This document shows, one piece after another, positions 40,053 through 49,528 of a DNA stretch of 64,000 nucleotides. The first letter of the stretch is position 1. Each line of letters starts with the position of its first letter. Made by a program: the position numbers and the translations under genes. The stretch spans positions 124,001-188,000 of the forward strand of contig JAXMAV010000015.1 in NCBI GenBank assembly GCA_046350255.1, read 5' to 3'. Source of the DNA: CALDUY01 sp046350255. Its GTDB lineage: Bacteria > Planctomycetota > Planctomycetia > Gemmatales > Gemmataceae. Below the pieces are notes generated by a model. It saw nothing but the letters and a program-made list of their open reading frames with translations. It was not told the DNA's origin and did no database searches.

Positions 40053-41816
40053 ATGGCTGCGCGCGATTCGTTCACCACCCGACCCCTGTACCTGGGACGG
40101 CGCGGCCTCATCGCGGCCGGGCACTACCTCGCCGCCCGCGCCGGGCAGCGGATGTTCGACCGGGGTGGCAACGCCATCGACGCAGCTGTGGCGGCGGGTT
40201 TCGCCCTGAACCTGCTCATGCCCCACGTCAACGGACTGGGCGGCGAAGTACCCATCCTCGTCTATTCCGCCGCCGAAAAGAAGGTGTTTTCCATCTCCGG
40301 GCAGGGCTTCATCGGCCGCGCCGCCACCCTCGAACAGTTTCGCAAGCTGGACATCAAGCTGATCCCCGGCGATGGCTTCCTACCCGCCACGGTGCCGGCT
40401 GCGTTCGGGTCGTGGGCCTTCGCCCTGCAGCGGTTCGGCACCCGAACGCTGCGCGAGGCGCTGGAGCCGACCATCGAGCTGGCCACGCATGGCTACCCGC
40501 TTTATGCCGGTCTGCGCAGCTCGCTGACGGGGCTGGTGAAGCGGTTCCAGAGCGAGTGGCCCAGCTCGGCCGCGCTGTACCTCGTCGAGGGCAAGGTGCC
40601 GCCGGTCGGCCATCTGCTGAAGAATCCGGACACCGCCTCCCTGCTGGAGAAGGCCGTCGCCGCCGAGCGCGCCAGCAAGGGCGATCGCGCTGCAGGCATC
40701 CAGGCCGCCATCGACTTCTGGTATCGCGACGAGCCCGCGCGCCGACTCGTGGAGTTCCTGAGCAAGCATCTTTGCCGCGACGCCTCGGGGCGGTCGCACC
40801 GCGGCCTGCTGACCCGGGACGACTTTGCCGCGTGGAAGCCAACGCTCGAGCCGCCTGTGTCGGTCGAGTATCGTGGCCTGACGGTGTACAAGTGCGGCCC
40901 GTGGACGCAGGGGCCGGTGTTCCTCCAGCAGCTGCGCCTGTTAGAAGGGTTCGACCTGGCTCGGCTGGGGCACAACTCGCCGGGGTACATTCACACCGTC
41001 ACCGAGGCGGCCAAACTCGCCTTCGCCGACCGCGAGAAATACTACGGCGATCCTGCCCACGCGAAGATTCCCCTCGAACGGCTGCTGTCGGCCCCCTATG
41101 CTGCCGAGCGCCGAGGATTGATCGACCCACGCAAGGCCTCGCTGGAACTCCGCCCCGGCGACGCGGCCCGGTCTCCTGCCGAGGGGATGGGCCAGTTGCT
41201 CGACCTGCCCGACGATGGCGAGGTCTACGACCACGACACCACCCACACCTGCGCCATCGATGCGCAGGGCAACATGATGGCTGCCACCTGCTCGGGTGGC
41301 TGGATTCCCTCGTCGCCGGTGGTACCCGGGGTTGGTTTCTCGATGGGCACCCGCGGGCAGATGTTCGACCTGGATGCGCATCGGCCCAATGTCCTGGCTC
41401 CGCGGAAAAGGCCGCGCACCACACTCACGCCCACGCTGGCGCTGCGCGACGGTCGGCCCTACCTGGCGTTCGGCACACCCGGCGGCGATCAGCAGGACCA
41501 GTGGACGCTGCAGTTCTTCCTCAACGTGGTGGACCATGGGATGAACCTGATGCAGGCTATCGATGCCGCCAGCTTCCACACCACGCATTTTCCCAGCTCG
41601 TTCTATCCGCGCAAGGCCACTGCGGGCGGCCTGGTGGTGGAGAGTCGGATTCCGGCCGAGACGCGCCAGGCGCTGGAGGCGCTGGGGCACAAGGTGACCA
41701 CCACCGGAGACTGGTCCAACGGCATGGTGATGGCCGTGCAGGCAGGCCCCGTGCCGGGCACCCTGGCGGCGGGAGTGTCGCCCCGTGGAGAGACGGGCTA
41801 CGTCTCGGGCGAATAA
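40053..41816 (+). CDS. ggt: gamma-glutamyltransferase family protein, no signal peptide
   Basis: The 587-residue Ntn hydrolase would cleave gamma-glutamyl bonds (for example in glutathione) after self-cutting into two subunits. The cleavage-site nucleophile is Thr396 in YDHDTTHTCAIDAQGNM. Upstream signatures AGQRMFDRGGNAIDAAVAAG and VNGLGGEVPILVY belong to the large subunit. The C-terminal small subunit has RPRTTLTPTLALRDGRPYLA followed by TPGGD. The classical enzymes are periplasmic, but no signal peptide is visible here, so a cytoplasmic member of the family (or another amidase) is possible. Confidence 0.88.
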   Translation: MAARDSFTTRPLYLGRRGLIAAGHYLAARAGQRMFDRGGNAIDAAVAAGFALNLLMPHVNGLGGEVPILVYSAAEKKVFSISGQGFIGRAATLEQFRKLDIKLIPGDGFLPATVPAAFGSWAFALQRFGTRTLREALEPTIELATHGYPLYAGLRSSLTGLVKRFQSEWPSSAALYLVEGKVPPVGHLLKNPDTASLLEKAVAAERASKGDRAAGIQAAIDFWYRDEPARRLVEFLSKHLCRDASGRSHRGLLTRDDFAAWKPTLEPPVSVEYRGLTVYKCGPWTQGPVFLQQLRLLEGFDLARLGHNSPGYIHTVTEAAKLAFADREKYYGDPAHAKIPLERLLSAPYAAERRGLIDPRKASLELRPGDAARSPAEGMGQLLDLPDDGEVYDHDTTHTCAIDAQGNMMAATCSGGWIPSSPVVPGVGFSMGTRGQMFDLDAHRPNVLAPRKRPRTTLTPTLALRDGRPYLAFGTPGGDQQDQWTLQFFLNVVDHGMNLMQAIDAASFHTTHFPSSFYPRKATAGGLVVESRIPAETRQALEALGHKVTTTGDWSNGMVMAVQAGPVPGTLAAGVSPRGETGYVSGE

Positions 41817-41942
41817 AGCGAAGGCGCGGAGTCTACCGGCCTGGCAACCTGCAGAAGCTGCGCGAGGTGGGAAGGTCGCCTTCGCCGCACGCACGGAGGT
41901 AGTTACACTCGGTCCATCGGAACCAGGTCAAGGGGTGGATCG

Positions 41943-42869
41943 ATGGCGGGGAAACTACTTCGTCCGCGGATTCTACTGGTGGCGCCGGAGACGTCGCGGC
42001 CGACGCTCGTGAGTCTGCTCGGGTCACGCACCTGGGACCTGGTGGAGGCCGGCTCCATCGAGCAGGCAGGGTTCATCCAGGATGCCCAGCCCTGCCAGGC
42101 GGTGGTGCTGGAGGGGCCGATCACAGAGGCCGACTGGACCGATGGCCTGGCCTGGTTGGCGGCGCAGGTGGCGGCGCCACTGGTGCTGCTAGCGCCAGTG
42201 CAGGCGGAGTTCGTGGCCGAGGGGATGCGCCACGGTACGCTGTGGATGCCGTTGGAGATCGCCCGGAGTCATCCGACGCTGGCCCGCAGCCTGCTGACCC
42301 AGGCGATCGAACTGGGCCGAGAGCGGCAACTTTGCCGGGACGTGGTGATGCAGCTGCGCCACAGCCACGCGCGGGCCGACCGCCTGCTGGGTCTGCTGTG
42401 GGAAGCCGCCCCAGGCGAAGGGCCGACGCGCTGGTACAGCCAGCGCTACATGATGGAACGGCTGGACGAGGAGGTGGCACGGGCGCGGCGGCATCAGGCT
42501 CCGTTGTCGGTGGTGCTCGGTGAGTTGCACCCCGGTGGGAACGATGCGCTGGACCCAGAGCACATCAGCCGGCTAGGCGACTGGTTGGCCCGGGAGGTGG
42601 GCGTCCACAAGCGCCGGTGCGACGTGGCGGGGCAGTATGGCCTGGGGGGGTTCATGCTGTTGCTGCCGCACGCCAGCGCTGAACAGGCGGCCGGAGCCTG
42701 TCGTCGCCTGCGCCAGGTGCTGGAACATCGATCCCATGAGGGGTTTGCGCCGCTGCACGTCCGATTCGGCACGGCCAGCGTACCCACCGACGAGGCCAGC
42801 GTACCCACGCTCCTGCGCCGGGCCGAGGAACGGCTGCAACGCGCGGTGGAGGCCGGGCTGTCGTCCTGA
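41943..42869 (+). CDS. pseudo-receiver/pseudo-GGDEF protein
   Basis: The 308-residue protein has a receiver-like N-terminal domain and a GGDEF-like C-terminal domain, and both lack key residues. In the receiver, the acidic pair is lost (LLVAPETSRP) and the phosphorylated Asp is replaced by Glu (AVVLEGPI). In the second domain the signature reads QYGLGGFMLLLP where RYGGDEFxxLLP is expected, so it has lost the Asp and Glu needed for catalysis. The order of remaining motifs (YSQRYMMERLDEEVARARRH, then RRCDVAGQY) still follows the GGDEF fold. A 21-base duplication (42773-42808) gives ASVPTDEASVPT. It may bind a ligand or partner without making c-di-GMP. Confidence 0.78.
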   Translation: MAGKLLRPRILLVAPETSRPTLVSLLGSRTWDLVEAGSIEQAGFIQDAQPCQAVVLEGPITEADWTDGLAWLAAQVAAPLVLLAPVQAEFVAEGMRHGTLWMPLEIARSHPTLARSLLTQAIELGRERQLCRDVVMQLRHSHARADRLLGLLWEAAPGEGPTRWYSQRYMMERLDEEVARARRHQAPLSVVLGELHPGGNDALDPEHISRLGDWLAREVGVHKRRCDVAGQYGLGGFMLLLPHASAEQAAGACRRLRQVLEHRSHEGFAPLHVRFGTASVPTDEASVPTLLRRAEERLQRAVEAGLSS

Positions 42870-42964
42870 TCTCGTCCTGACCGAATCAGTTCGCTATGCT
42901 GAGCGGCATGCGCAGATGGGGAATCGGATTCCCTCTTGCCCTCCCTGGAAGGAGAACGCACGCG

Positions 42965-43798
42965 ATGCTCCCCCGGATTCTTCTCGTCTTCACCGGTCTG
43001 CTGGCCGGCGCACTCGTCGCGGTGGCCGGGCTGGCCGCCACGGGTCGGGTGCAGTTCAGCCCCGTCCGTCCCACAACCGAGCCTCCCACTTCCGAAACGC
43101 CCTCGACCGAGGGGAATGCCCCGGGGCGCTACTCCATCGAGAAGGTGGACGATGTCCGCAAGGTGCTCGAGGGAGCGGGCAAACTGGGCTTCTTCGGGGG
43201 CAACCCGCTCGAAGCCTGGGTCTTCAAGTACAAGGGCGGCTACGTCGAGACATTCCTCGAAACCGACGTGGACGGCAAGGCCGAGCGCGGCGAGACGCTG
43301 CCTTCGGAATGGACGTCGCTGATCGGCCAGGAAGAAGGCGTGAAGGAGGATCGCGCGGCGGGCTTCCACAAGGAGGGCTTCATCGTCCTCACCGCCATGC
43401 CAGCCACCATCTCCATCAACGAGGCGCTGGCCAACGCGCACTTCCAGGTCAGCGGCATCTTCTCCGGCGGACACCTCGGGCCAATCCACACGATGATTCC
43501 CTTCTTCATGGAGGTGACGCACCGTCGGCCCTATCGGCTGTTCCTGTCGGCGGGACCGCAGGGAAAGAACAACACCGGGGCGGGCTTCAACCTGTGGGCC
43601 GAGCATCTGCTGCCGATCCGGGGGCCGTTCATCGCTCGTAACCTCGCCGACGAGGAGTTCCACGTCGAGGAGGGCAAGGACCTGACCCCCGGCAAGGAAG
43701 TGCTTCTGCTCGATCGCCGACGCGGCTCCAGCCGGATTCGACTCAAGGCGCGCTTTCTCTCCGATGGCGAGGTGCGTCAGCATTTCCCCAAGCAGTGA
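42965..43798 (+). CDS. secreted protein of unknown function
   Basis: The product is about 277 residues. An N-terminal signal anchor (ILLVFTGLLAGALVAVAGLA) is followed by a Pro/Thr-rich linker and a globular domain. I recognise no domain. Notable stretches are KYKGGYVETFLETDVDGKAE and HRRPYRLFLSAGPQGKNNTG. The ATG at 42965 has GGAGA upstream at a slightly long distance; an ATG at 42896 is in frame but would place charged residues before the membrane segment. It follows the pseudo-GGDEF gene on the same strand with a 95-base gap. Confidence 0.7.
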   Translation: MLPRILLVFTGLLAGALVAVAGLAATGRVQFSPVRPTTEPPTSETPSTEGNAPGRYSIEKVDDVRKVLEGAGKLGFFGGNPLEAWVFKYKGGYVETFLETDVDGKAERGETLPSEWTSLIGQEEGVKEDRAAGFHKEGFIVLTAMPATISINEALANAHFQVSGIFSGGHLGPIHTMIPFFMEVTHRRPYRLFLSAGPQGKNNTGAGFNLWAEHLLPIRGPFIARNLADEEFHVEEGKDLTPGKEVLLLDRRRGSSRIRLKARFLSDGEVRQHFPKQ

Positions 43799-43815
43799 CC
43801 AGGAACGAGGCTAGC

Positions 43816-43850
43816 GCTCGCGGAGGGCCGACGTCCCGCCCCCCGCGAGC
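43816..43850 (+). terminator. hairpin terminator candidate
   Basis: GCTCGCGG (43816-43823) pairs with CCGCGAGC (43843-43850) around a 19-base loop that may itself fold (GGG/CCC). No T run follows. It lies 18 bases after the stop codon of the secreted protein gene. Confidence 0.35.
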
Positions 43851-44079
43851 CTGCGCATTCCGCCAGCACCTCCTGCCTGCTTCCCTGGCACAACCCATTT
43901 ATCCCGTCCGCACATCCTCTCCCACCTCCGCCGCCTTATCTGGTTTCACGGCTGCGAGTTAAGGTCATTCATCTCCGATTTTCCGCCGTCTGGCACCGGT
44001 GTTGCCTTGCGTCGAGGCCTGCCAGTCCGTCCCCGGGATGGCTCCTTGCCCGGGACAGCGTTTCCTCCGGAGTCTCTGG

Positions 44080-47028
44080 ATGGCCCAGGCGCGGCGTCCC
44101 ACGCTGGTGGTGATCGGTACCGGGATGGCCGGCGCGCGCGTCGTCGAGGAGATCCTCGCCCGGACACCACATCGCTACGACCTGCGCCTGTTCGGTGACG
44201 AGGTTCACGGTACCTACAACCGAACCTTGCTGACGCAAGTGCTGGGCGGCTTCGCCGATCCCGCCCGGCTCTGGCTCAACACCATCGAATGGTACGAAGA
44301 ACACCGCGTGCGCCTGCACACGGGCGTCCGGGTCGAAGGCATCGACCTGGCCCGCCGCGTCGTCTCCGGCGCGCATGGCCGGGTGGTCGAGCCATACGAT
44401 CACCTGATTCTCGCCACCGGATCGCACCCCTACATCCCCCCGATGCCAGGCACCAACCTGGCCGGGGTGTTCCCGTTTCGGACGCTGGAGGATTGCTCGC
44501 AGATTGGCGCCTGGGCCCAGGAGTGCGATCGCGCGGTCGTGCTCGGCGGCGGCCTGCTGGGGCTGGAGGCGGCCCGGGGGCTGCTCAACCACGGGGTCGA
44601 GGTCATCGTCATCGAGTCGGCGCCATATCTGATGCCCCGACAACTCGACGCCCTGGGTGCTGGCCTGCTGCAACGCCACCTGGAACAGCTGGGCATCGCC
44701 GTGCAGACGGGGCGGACGGTTGACGCCATCGAGGGCGATGGCAAAGTGGCCGGAGTGCGCTTTGCCGATGGGACGCAGCTGGAGGCCGACATGGTGGTGC
44801 TGGCCTGCGGCACCCGGCCGAACAGGAAGGTGGCGCAGGAGGCGGGATTGCTGGTCGAACAGGGCATCGTGGTCGATGACCAGTTGCGAACGAGCGACCC
44901 GAACGTCTCCGCGCTGGGAGAGTGCGCCCAACATCGCGGGGTGTGCCATGGCACGGTCGAACCGATCTGGGACCAGGCGCGAGTGCTGGCTGACCTGCTG
45001 AGCGGCACGAAGCCCAGCGCGGAGTACACCGGATCGCGGGTATCGACCACACTGCAGGTGATGGGCGTGGACGTGGTGTCTCTGGGCGACTTCCAGGGGG
45101 ACGCCAGCGCCGACGTGGTGAGTCAGCTTGACGCCGAGGCCGGCGTTTATCGCAAGCTGGTGGTGCGCGAAGGTCGGCTCGATGGGGCGCTGCTAGTGGG
45201 CATCTCCGATGATGGAGGCGCGCTGGGCCGGCTGTTCCGCAGCGGCGAGTCGATCCCGGGAACCGCGCTGGAGCTACTGCAGAATGGCACCCGCGATGCG
45301 CTTCTCAGCCAGGGGGGCGACCTATTCGCGCTGCCCGATGCGGCTCGCATCTGCAACTGTCATGGCGTCAGCAAGGGGAGCATCGCCGAGGCGATCGCAG
45401 CCGGCTGCGGATCGGTCGCAGCGCTCGGGCTGAAGACGCGGGCAGGCACTGGGTGCGGCACCTGTCAGCCGCTGCTCACGCAGTTTCTCCAGGCGGCTGG
45501 CAAGATCCGCGCCGAGCCCAACAAGCTGGAGCTGATGAAGAAGAAGCGCGACGGGCTCGACGTCCTCGACCGGCTGCTGCACCTGGCCCAGGACAACAAC
45601 TGGCAGGAACTCTCGGAGGACGACAAGCAGCGCGCGCGGTGGTACGGGTTGTTCTTCCGGAAGACGACGCCCGGCCACTTCATGCTCCGCCTGCGACTCA
45701 ACGCCGGCCGCGCCACCGGCCGACAGTTCCGCGTCCTGGCTGACCTCGCCGACGAGTTTGGCAAGAGCTTCGTGGACCTGACGACGCGGCAGCAGGTGCA
45801 GCTGCGCTGGTTCACCCTGGCGAACGTCCCGGAGATCTGGCGCCGGCTCGAGGAGGTGGGGCTGCACAGCCTGCAAACCGGGCTCGACAACGTCCGCGGC
45901 ATCTGTGGCTGCCCGCTGGCGGGGCTGTCTCCGCACGAACTGTTCGATGCCGGGCCGGTCATCGACGAGTTTAACGCCATGCTCGTGCGGAACCGCGAGG
46001 TGACCAACCTGCCGCGCAAGTTCAACGTCACCATCACTGGCTGCCTGGAAAACTGCTGCCACGTCGAGACGCAGGATCTCGGCCTCGTGCCCGCTTATCG
46101 GGAACTGGAGGGCAGGCAGGTCAACGGCTTCAACGTACTGGTGGGAGGCAAACTGGGCTCGGGGGGTTACTCTCCCGCGCAGCCGCTTGATGTGTTCGTC
46201 CGCCCTCCGGAGGCGGCCCGGCTGTGCAAGGAGGTGGTTCTCCTCTTCCGCGATCACGGCAACCGGGGCCAGCGCAACCGCGGTCGGCTGGCCTTCTTGC
46301 TCGAGGAACGCGGGCTGCCCTGGTTCCGCGCCGAACTCGCGCGGCGGCTGGGCACGCCGCTACTTCGGGCCGGCACCGACCTGCGCAAACCGCATCACGC
46401 CGACCATCTCGGCCTGCATCCTCAGAAGACACTGCCGGGGCAGACCACGGGCGAGCTGTATTCGCTGGGCTTGCTCGTGCCGGTGGGACGCATCACCTCG
46501 GCGCAGCTGCGCGGCGTGGCTCATCTCGCCGAGCGCTACGGCAGTGGCGAGGTGCGGCTCACGGTGCAGCAGAACGTCATCATCCCGAACATTCCCGGTA
46601 GTCGGATCGGGGCCCTCACCGACGAACCGATCCTGCGCGAGCTGCCATACGACCCCTCACCCATACTCCGGGGGCTGGTGAGCTGCACTGGCAACGATTA
46701 CTGCCACCTGGCGCTCATCGAGACCAAGGGATGGGCGCTCCGCGTTGCCCGGGAACTCGAGGAGCGCACCCGTGGCCAGAAAATTGCCCCCCTCACCATC
46801 CACTGGTCTGGTTGCCCGGCGGGCTGCGGCCTGCATCAGGTCGCGACCATCGGTCTGGAAGCCTGCCGCACGCGGGTCAAGGGCGGCGTTGTCGATGCAG
46901 CCCACGTGACTGTCAAGGGACACACCGGGCCTGGTGCCCAGGTCGGCGAGAACCTCCTGTCCGACGTGCCGTGCGAACAGCTGGCCGACGCCCTGCTGCC
47001 CCTCATCCGGCATCTTCCGCGCAGCTGA
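44080..47028 (+). CDS. NAD(P)H-linked flavoprotein fused to a NirA-like nitrite reductase
   Basis: The product is about 982 residues. The first part (to about 400) is a NirB-type FAD/NAD(P)-binding flavoprotein (VVIGTGMAGARVVEEIL; VVLGGGLLGLEAARGLL). A BFD-like [2Fe-2S] segment follows (CNCHGVSK, then GTGCGTC). The rest is a whole ferredoxin-type nitrite reductase: TTRQQVQLRW, DNVRGICGCPLAGL, and a siroheme/[4Fe-4S] site CTGNDYC with SGCPAGC. Reduction of nitrite to ammonia with electrons from NAD(P)H is the likely reaction. I chose the ATG at 44080 because GGAG is upstream and the FAD loop starts just after. Canonical NirB is shorter and has a different reductase half. Confidence 0.9.
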   Translation: MAQARRPTLVVIGTGMAGARVVEEILARTPHRYDLRLFGDEVHGTYNRTLLTQVLGGFADPARLWLNTIEWYEEHRVRLHTGVRVEGIDLARRVVSGAHGRVVEPYDHLILATGSHPYIPPMPGTNLAGVFPFRTLEDCSQIGAWAQECDRAVVLGGGLLGLEAARGLLNHGVEVIVIESAPYLMPRQLDALGAGLLQRHLEQLGIAVQTGRTVDAIEGDGKVAGVRFADGTQLEADMVVLACGTRPNRKVAQEAGLLVEQGIVVDDQLRTSDPNVSALGECAQHRGVCHGTVEPIWDQARVLADLLSGTKPSAEYTGSRVSTTLQVMGVDVVSLGDFQGDASADVVSQLDAEAGVYRKLVVREGRLDGALLVGISDDGGALGRLFRSGESIPGTALELLQNGTRDALLSQGGDLFALPDAARICNCHGVSKGSIAEAIAAGCGSVAALGLKTRAGTGCGTCQPLLTQFLQAAGKIRAEPNKLELMKKKRDGLDVLDRLLHLAQDNNWQELSEDDKQRARWYGLFFRKTTPGHFMLRLRLNAGRATGRQFRVLADLADEFGKSFVDLTTRQQVQLRWFTLANVPEIWRRLEEVGLHSLQTGLDNVRGICGCPLAGLSPHELFDAGPVIDEFNAMLVRNREVTNLPRKFNVTITGCLENCCHVETQDLGLVPAYRELEGRQVNGFNVLVGGKLGSGGYSPAQPLDVFVRPPEAARLCKEVVLLFRDHGNRGQRNRGRLAFLLEERGLPWFRAELARRLGTPLLRAGTDLRKPHHADHLGLHPQKTLPGQTTGELYSLGLLVPVGRITSAQLRGVAHLAERYGSGEVRLTVQQNVIIPNIPGSRIGALTDEPILRELPYDPSPILRGLVSCTGNDYCHLALIETKGWALRVARELEERTRGQKIAPLTIHWSGCPAGCGLHQVATIGLEACRTRVKGGVVDAAHVTVKGHTGPGAQVGENLLSDVPCEQLADALLPLIRHLPRS

Positions 47029-47053
47029 GGGCAACAGGATGGCCTGGCGCGGC

Positions 47054-49429
47054 TTACTCGGCCCGGCTACCGTAGCGCAGGAGGGGAATGCCACTGCCCT
47101 GGAGGAAGTTCGGCCGGAGGTGCGCCTCGCCGCGCTTCACCGTCCAGGGCTGCTTGCCGCGGCCCTCGAATACCAGCGCATAGGGATCGCCTGTGTAGCA
47201 CACCTCGGAGAGCGTGACAGAGAGTTCGGCCCCCTCGGCGCGGAACATCGGGCCCAGTTTGCCCTTCGTCGTGGTGTAACACAGACCGCCGAGCACCTCG
47301 GTACGGGCACCAGGCAGGCTGTCGATGAGCACACCGCCACGTTCGGTCTTCAGCCCCAGCACCCACAGCGTGGCACCCGCGTTGAGCAGGTGCGTGCCCT
47401 CCTCTTCCGCGTTGAGCTGGCGGGCCCACACACGCTGACCACGGCCGAACACCCACTCGCCCACCATGTTCTCCAGGTAGAGTTCGCCAGTATCCTCGGG
47501 CGTCCCGCCATTCAGCCCACAGTTGCGCACCACCAGCGTGCGCCCAGAGGGGTTGACGACGCGCATGCTTCCGACGCAGTGTTCGAGATGGACAGTCGCG
47601 GGATCGCCGGCCTCGATGCGAAAGAAGGGCGTGGGGCTACCCTTCTTGCCATGAACCGCCCAGGTGCTGAAAAGTCCCTGCACGCGCTGGACCTTGCCCC
47701 GTAGACGGATCGACTCGCTGAGGAGATAGACGCCGCCTACCGGGGTGTAGACAGTGGTGGCGCCGCTATCGATGGCGCGCTGGAAGGCAGCCGTATCGTC
47801 GAGGTCGTCGATCTTGCGGAAGTGGCGGACGTTGGCCCAGTTCGCGGGATCATCCACCGGCGAGGTGGGCGTGTCACGCACTTCGAGGCCGAGCGAGGTG
47901 CGTGGTCCACTAGCGGGCGCCAGCACGGGATGCGAGACGAACTCCGCCACCTTCGAGCCGCGCGGGTCGGGCGTGCCGCCCTTCGCGCCGTTGTGGATGG
48001 CCTTCTGAAAGCCAGTCGTGGCGATATTTCGGGCAAAGAGGATCTCGTTACTCGTCACGGCAGGCACCGACGCAGCATCGCCCTCGCCCTGGAGGTCGGC
48101 ATCAATCAGGGTCAGATGCCCCCAGCGAGACAGCACCGCGGGCACCTTTCCCCGGGTGCGCAGTGCCCGCACCGTCAGACACTGGCCATTATTGTCGAGA
48201 CCTACCTTGCCCTGCCCCACCAGAGTGATGCGTTCGAGCACCTGACTGTTGACCGTGGCGCCGGTGCGGATGCCGGTATCAAATCCGGTCACCTTCACGT
48301 CCTGCACCAGCAGAGGGCCATTCTGGTCGGCCGGCGCGAGGTCGAGGCCGATGACGCCGGTGCCGTCCCCCGAACGGATGGTGACCTGGCTGAATCGCCC
48401 CACGTTGTTCGAGTAAAACTGCGCCCCCACCGCGCCCGGGTTCGCCTTGCCCGTGTCGATGGCGAAGTCGGTGAAGTGGTTGTAGAACCAATCCGCCGAG
48501 ACTCCGCCACCCTCCTGTCCGTTGAAACCACTTGCCAGGACCGGCTGCGGACTTTTGGGATCGGTGAAGGTGCCATCTTTCAGCCGCAGGATGGTAGCCT
48601 CGGGGCCGGCGCCCTGCAGGTTGTTGTGGCCAAAATGGATGGCGTTCTTCCAGCGGAGGGGCTTCGACAGTAGATAGGTACCGGCAGGCAAGTAAAGGAT
48701 CAGACGCTTGCCCTGGGTAGCGTCGATGGCCTTCTGCAGGGCTTCGGTGTCGTCGGTCTTGCCATCTCCCCGGGCGAAGAACGGGGCAGCCTGGGCGTTG
48801 ACCACCCCGGAATCGGCCGGATAGGGGCCGATCGGACGCGGGTCGGCCGACTCTACTTTCTTCCCCTCGCGGAACCGGACCTTGCCCAGGCCGGCCAGGT
48901 CCGGTTGTCCGAACCGTCCGCGGTGAGTGCTGTCCGCCCAGAAGCGGAGGTGGCGGGTCGTCACCGGCCGATGCAACGTGTGCTCCTCGCCGGTGTAGTC
49001 GGGCTTACCTGGTGCCCTGGCAAAGTGAACCCGCTGAACGGTTCGCCAGCGTACGCCATCGTCCGAGGCGTACACGGTGACGTCAGCAAAGCCGCGGTGC
49101 GGCTGCCCGTTGTGGTTCCAGACGTGAAAGCCGGTGACAGTCACCAGCTTGCCCAGGTCAAAATCAACGAGGGGCGTTTCCTGCGGCCCATGGGGTAGAT
49201 AGCCGGATTGCCACAGAGAGCCGCCTCCCTCGTAGGCATTGGTGGTAAGGGTGAAGACGCCGCTGCCCGGAGCGGTCTCGGTCAGGCCACGATCGTTCAC
49301 CAGGTTGGCGGCACCAAACAACCCCTTCGTTTGCTCGCTGGAGGCGACGGCCTTGACTCCGGTGAGGTATTCTGCCGCGCCGACCGGGAGCACTGCCACC
49401 AGCATCACCAACCCACAAAGCCGACCCAT
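47054..49429 (-). CDS. secreted double pectate-lyase-fold protein with discoidin-like domain
   Basis: The 791-residue protein has a signal peptide (LCGLVMLVAVLPVGAAEY), a discoidin (F5/8 type C)-like domain at about 25-200 (DFDLGKLVTVTGFHVWNHNG; RHLRFWADSTHRG), then two parallel beta-helix parts of the Pectate_lyase_3 type. Each part starts with the same motif: GDGKTDDTEALQKAID with LYLPAGTYLL near 215-250, and LDDTAAFQRAID with VYTPVGGVYLL near 545-570. No confident catalytic residues can be assigned. It probably binds or cleaves a polysaccharide, as do many planctomycete secreted enzymes. Confidence 0.85.
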   Translation of the reverse strand: MGRLCGLVMLVAVLPVGAAEYLTGVKAVASSEQTKGLFGAANLVNDRGLTETAPGSGVFTLTTNAYEGGGSLWQSGYLPHGPQETPLVDFDLGKLVTVTGFHVWNHNGQPHRGFADVTVYASDDGVRWRTVQRVHFARAPGKPDYTGEEHTLHRPVTTRHLRFWADSTHRGRFGQPDLAGLGKVRFREGKKVESADPRPIGPYPADSGVVNAQAAPFFARGDGKTDDTEALQKAIDATQGKRLILYLPAGTYLLSKPLRWKNAIHFGHNNLQGAGPEATILRLKDGTFTDPKSPQPVLASGFNGQEGGGVSADWFYNHFTDFAIDTGKANPGAVGAQFYSNNVGRFSQVTIRSGDGTGVIGLDLAPADQNGPLLVQDVKVTGFDTGIRTGATVNSQVLERITLVGQGKVGLDNNGQCLTVRALRTRGKVPAVLSRWGHLTLIDADLQGEGDAASVPAVTSNEILFARNIATTGFQKAIHNGAKGGTPDPRGSKVAEFVSHPVLAPASGPRTSLGLEVRDTPTSPVDDPANWANVRHFRKIDDLDDTAAFQRAIDSGATTVYTPVGGVYLLSESIRLRGKVQRVQGLFSTWAVHGKKGSPTPFFRIEAGDPATVHLEHCVGSMRVVNPSGRTLVVRNCGLNGGTPEDTGELYLENMVGEWVFGRGQRVWARQLNAEEEGTHLLNAGATLWVLGLKTERGGVLIDSLPGARTEVLGGLCYTTTKGKLGPMFRAEGAELSVTLSEVCYTGDPYALVFEGRGKQPWTVKRGEAHLRPNFLQGSGIPLLRYGSRAE

Positions 49430-49449
49430 GATTGCCGCCCCTTCACTTG

Positions 49450-49491
49450 CAAAAGAAGCATCCGGGGAAGGCCCACATGGCCTCCCCCGGA
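49450..49491 (-). terminator. intrinsic terminator after the RTX/C39 gene
   Basis: TCCGGGGAAGGCC (49461-49473) and GGCCTCCCCCGGA (49479-49491) pair over 13 positions with one mismatch and a 5-base loop. On the minus strand the stem is followed by a T-rich stretch (CTTCTTTTGC, 49450-49459), as expected for an intrinsic terminator of the gene ending at 49529. Confidence 0.75.
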
Positions 49492-49528
49492 GAAATCATG
49501 GCGTCTGGATGGCTTTCGCGCACACGAG

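Noticed and set aside
41818..41885. Inverted repeat GCGAAGGCG/CGCCTTCGC after the gamma-glutamyltransferase gene
   Set aside because: The arms are separated by about 50 bases and lack a T run, so it is weak as a terminator and may be chance.
42773..42808. Direct repeat of 15 bases spaced by 21
   Set aside because: It is a small in-frame duplication inside the pseudo-GGDEF gene rather than a mobile or regulatory repeat.
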